From contig SCVU01000290.1 of assembly GCA_004296785.1 (NCBI GenBank), positions 1 through 5,256 on the forward strand: a stretch of DNA of 5,256 bases, read 5' to 3'. Position 1 is the stretch's first letter. Every line of letters begins with the position of its first letter. Origin of the DNA: Planctomycetota bacterium. GTDB lineage: Bacteria > Planctomycetota > UBA1135 > GCA-002686595. A program made the position numbers and the translations under genes. The notes under the pieces are model-generated. The model did no database searches, was not told where the DNA came from, and saw only the letters and a program-made list of their open reading frames with translations. Below are positions 4,485-5,256 of the stretch, one piece after another.

Positions 4485-5256
4485 TTGCACGCCCTCACGA
4501 ACACACCGCCGAACGAAGCGCTCGCGCTCGTGCTCGCGGACGCCGGTCTCGCGGCTCCCGGGTGCGCGCACCTCGCGGTGCCCGACGCGCAGGCGGCGCC
4601 GGCCGCGCACGTCGCGGCGCTGCTCGAGCCGGGCGCCGCGCTCGACGCGGTCGTGCTCGCGTTCACCGGTCAGCCGCCGGAGCCGCAGCTCGCCGCGTGG
4701 CGCGACGCGCTGTGGCCGCGCTGGCACGCGGTCGCGAGCTACCGCGCGCGCGGCGGCGAGCTGTCGCGGCGCACGCTGCAGGGCCGCGCGAGCGTCGCGC
4801 GCTGCGCGGCGCCGGATGCGCAGTGGCTCGTGTTCCGCGAGCGGCTCGCGGTGATGTCGCAGGCGAGCACCGTCGCCAAGTTCGACCAGAACGCGAAGGG
4901 CTGGGACGGCGATCCGAACGCGCCGGGCTACCCGCACCACCGCTGGATGCGCCGCTTCGTCGCGTGCTACGCGCGGATCGCGCGCGCCGAGCGCGTGCTC
5001 GACTTCGGCAGCGGCGCCGGCTGGTGCGGCATCGAGGCCGCGCTGCACTACGGCGCGAGCGAGCTGTGCGCGTTCGACCCGAGCCCGCAACTCGTCGAGA
5101 TCGCGCGGCGCAACGCGCAGTCCTCCGGCATCCGCGCGTTTCGCGCCGAGCCCGGTTTCGGCGAGGCGCCGCCGTTCCCGCGCGCCGGCGAGCCGCTGTT
5201 CGACCTCGTGATCAGCTCCGGCGTGATCTCGTTCGTGCCGCGGCCCGAGCCGTGGC
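4485..5256 (+). CDS. Class I SAM-dependent methyltransferase, 3'-truncated by the window edge
   Basis: An open frame runs without a stop to the right edge, giving 257 complete codons from a TTG at 4485. Residues ~171-184 (VLDFGSGAGWCGIE) are the SAM-binding motif I with the G-x-G-x-G glycines. Asp198 in LCAFDPS is the acidic residue ending strand beta2 that usually contacts the SAM ribose. FDLVISSGVISFVP (239-252) is the motif IV strand region. Upstream of the Rossmann core, ~130 residues contain no family I recognise, followed by FDQNAKGWDGDPNAPGYPHH (~132-151), a bridge like the 'FD..A..WD' segments that precede the core in many methyltransferases. The substrate cannot be inferred. The start is uncertain: TTG 4485 lacks a clear Shine-Dalgarno, and GTG 4530 is the main alternative. 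It is divergent from panB across a 91-base gap. Methyltransferase class is well supported; the 5' end is not. Confidence 0.8.
   Translation, partial: MHALTNTPPNEALALVLADAGLAAPGCAHLAVPDAQAAPAAHVAALLEPGAALDAVVLAFTGQPPEPQLAAWRDALWPRWHAVASYRARGGELSRRTLQGRASVARCAAPDAQWLVFRERLAVMSQASTVAKFDQNAKGWDGDPNAPGYPHHRWMRRFVACYARIARAERVLDFGSGAGWCGIEAALHYGASELCAFDPSPQLVEIARRNAQSSGIRAFRAEPGFGEAPPFPRAGEPLFDLVISSGVISFVPRPEPW

Noticed and set aside
4394..4666. N-terminal extension of PanB up to an ATG at 4666
   Set aside because: The extra ~91 residues are Ala/Ser/Arg-rich, match nothing in PanB, and overlap both the divergent promoter region and the methyltransferase coding sequence.
4404..5090. Minus-strand open frame opposite the methyltransferase
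   Set aside because: Arg/Ala-rich shadow; the plus-strand frame carries clear SAM-binding motifs.

Overview
This is a high-GC, gene-dense stretch of bacterial chromosome with a strong G/C bias at third codon positions. The best taxonomic guess is Planctomycetota. The clue is the last ~110 residues of the secreted beta-propeller protein (a 'GTPGTPVLTGSG...' opening, then 'TWPSGLP', 'VLDAG' and a closing 'TNGLR'). From memory, this matches a C-terminal module shared by many large secreted proteins of marine planctomycetes. That is recall, not a search result, and Myxococcota or Acidobacteriota remain possible. Non-ATG starts (GTG, TTG, TTG) appear to be used at all three starts that lie inside the window.

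Layout from left to right. (1) The 3' part of a plus-strand SGNH/GDSL-type hydrolase gene enters from the left edge and ends at 1108. (2) A short intergenic stretch carries a good sigma70-type promoter, then a complete tRNA-Leu(CAG) gene with encoded CCA (1209-1296). (3) A 274-base non-coding leader (1297-1570) holds a plausible promoter and a ribosome binding site. (4) A plus-strand gene (1571-3445) encodes a secreted seven-repeat VCBS/FG-GAP-like calcium-binding propeller. (5) Two strong hairpins sit between this gene and the convergent panB. (6) panB (3539-4393, minus strand) encodes ketopantoate hydroxymethyltransferase, the first committed step of pantothenate and CoA synthesis. (7) A 91-base divergent intergenic region has outward-facing TAGACT boxes and nested inverted repeats. 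(8) A plus-strand SAM-dependent methyltransferase gene starts near 4485 and runs off the right edge.

The genes do not form an obvious pathway or operon. They look like separately transcribed housekeeping and envelope/secretion genes. I saw no mobile element, CRISPR array, toxin-antitoxin pair or defence cassette, and no convincing new multi-gene system. The points most worth following up are regulatory: a shared GTAGA(C/G)T box upstream of three transcription units, a likely leaderless panB mRNA starting at GTG, and the symmetric panB/methyltransferase intergenic region. The unassigned N-terminal ~130 residues of the methyltransferase and the C-terminal module of the propeller protein are also of interest.
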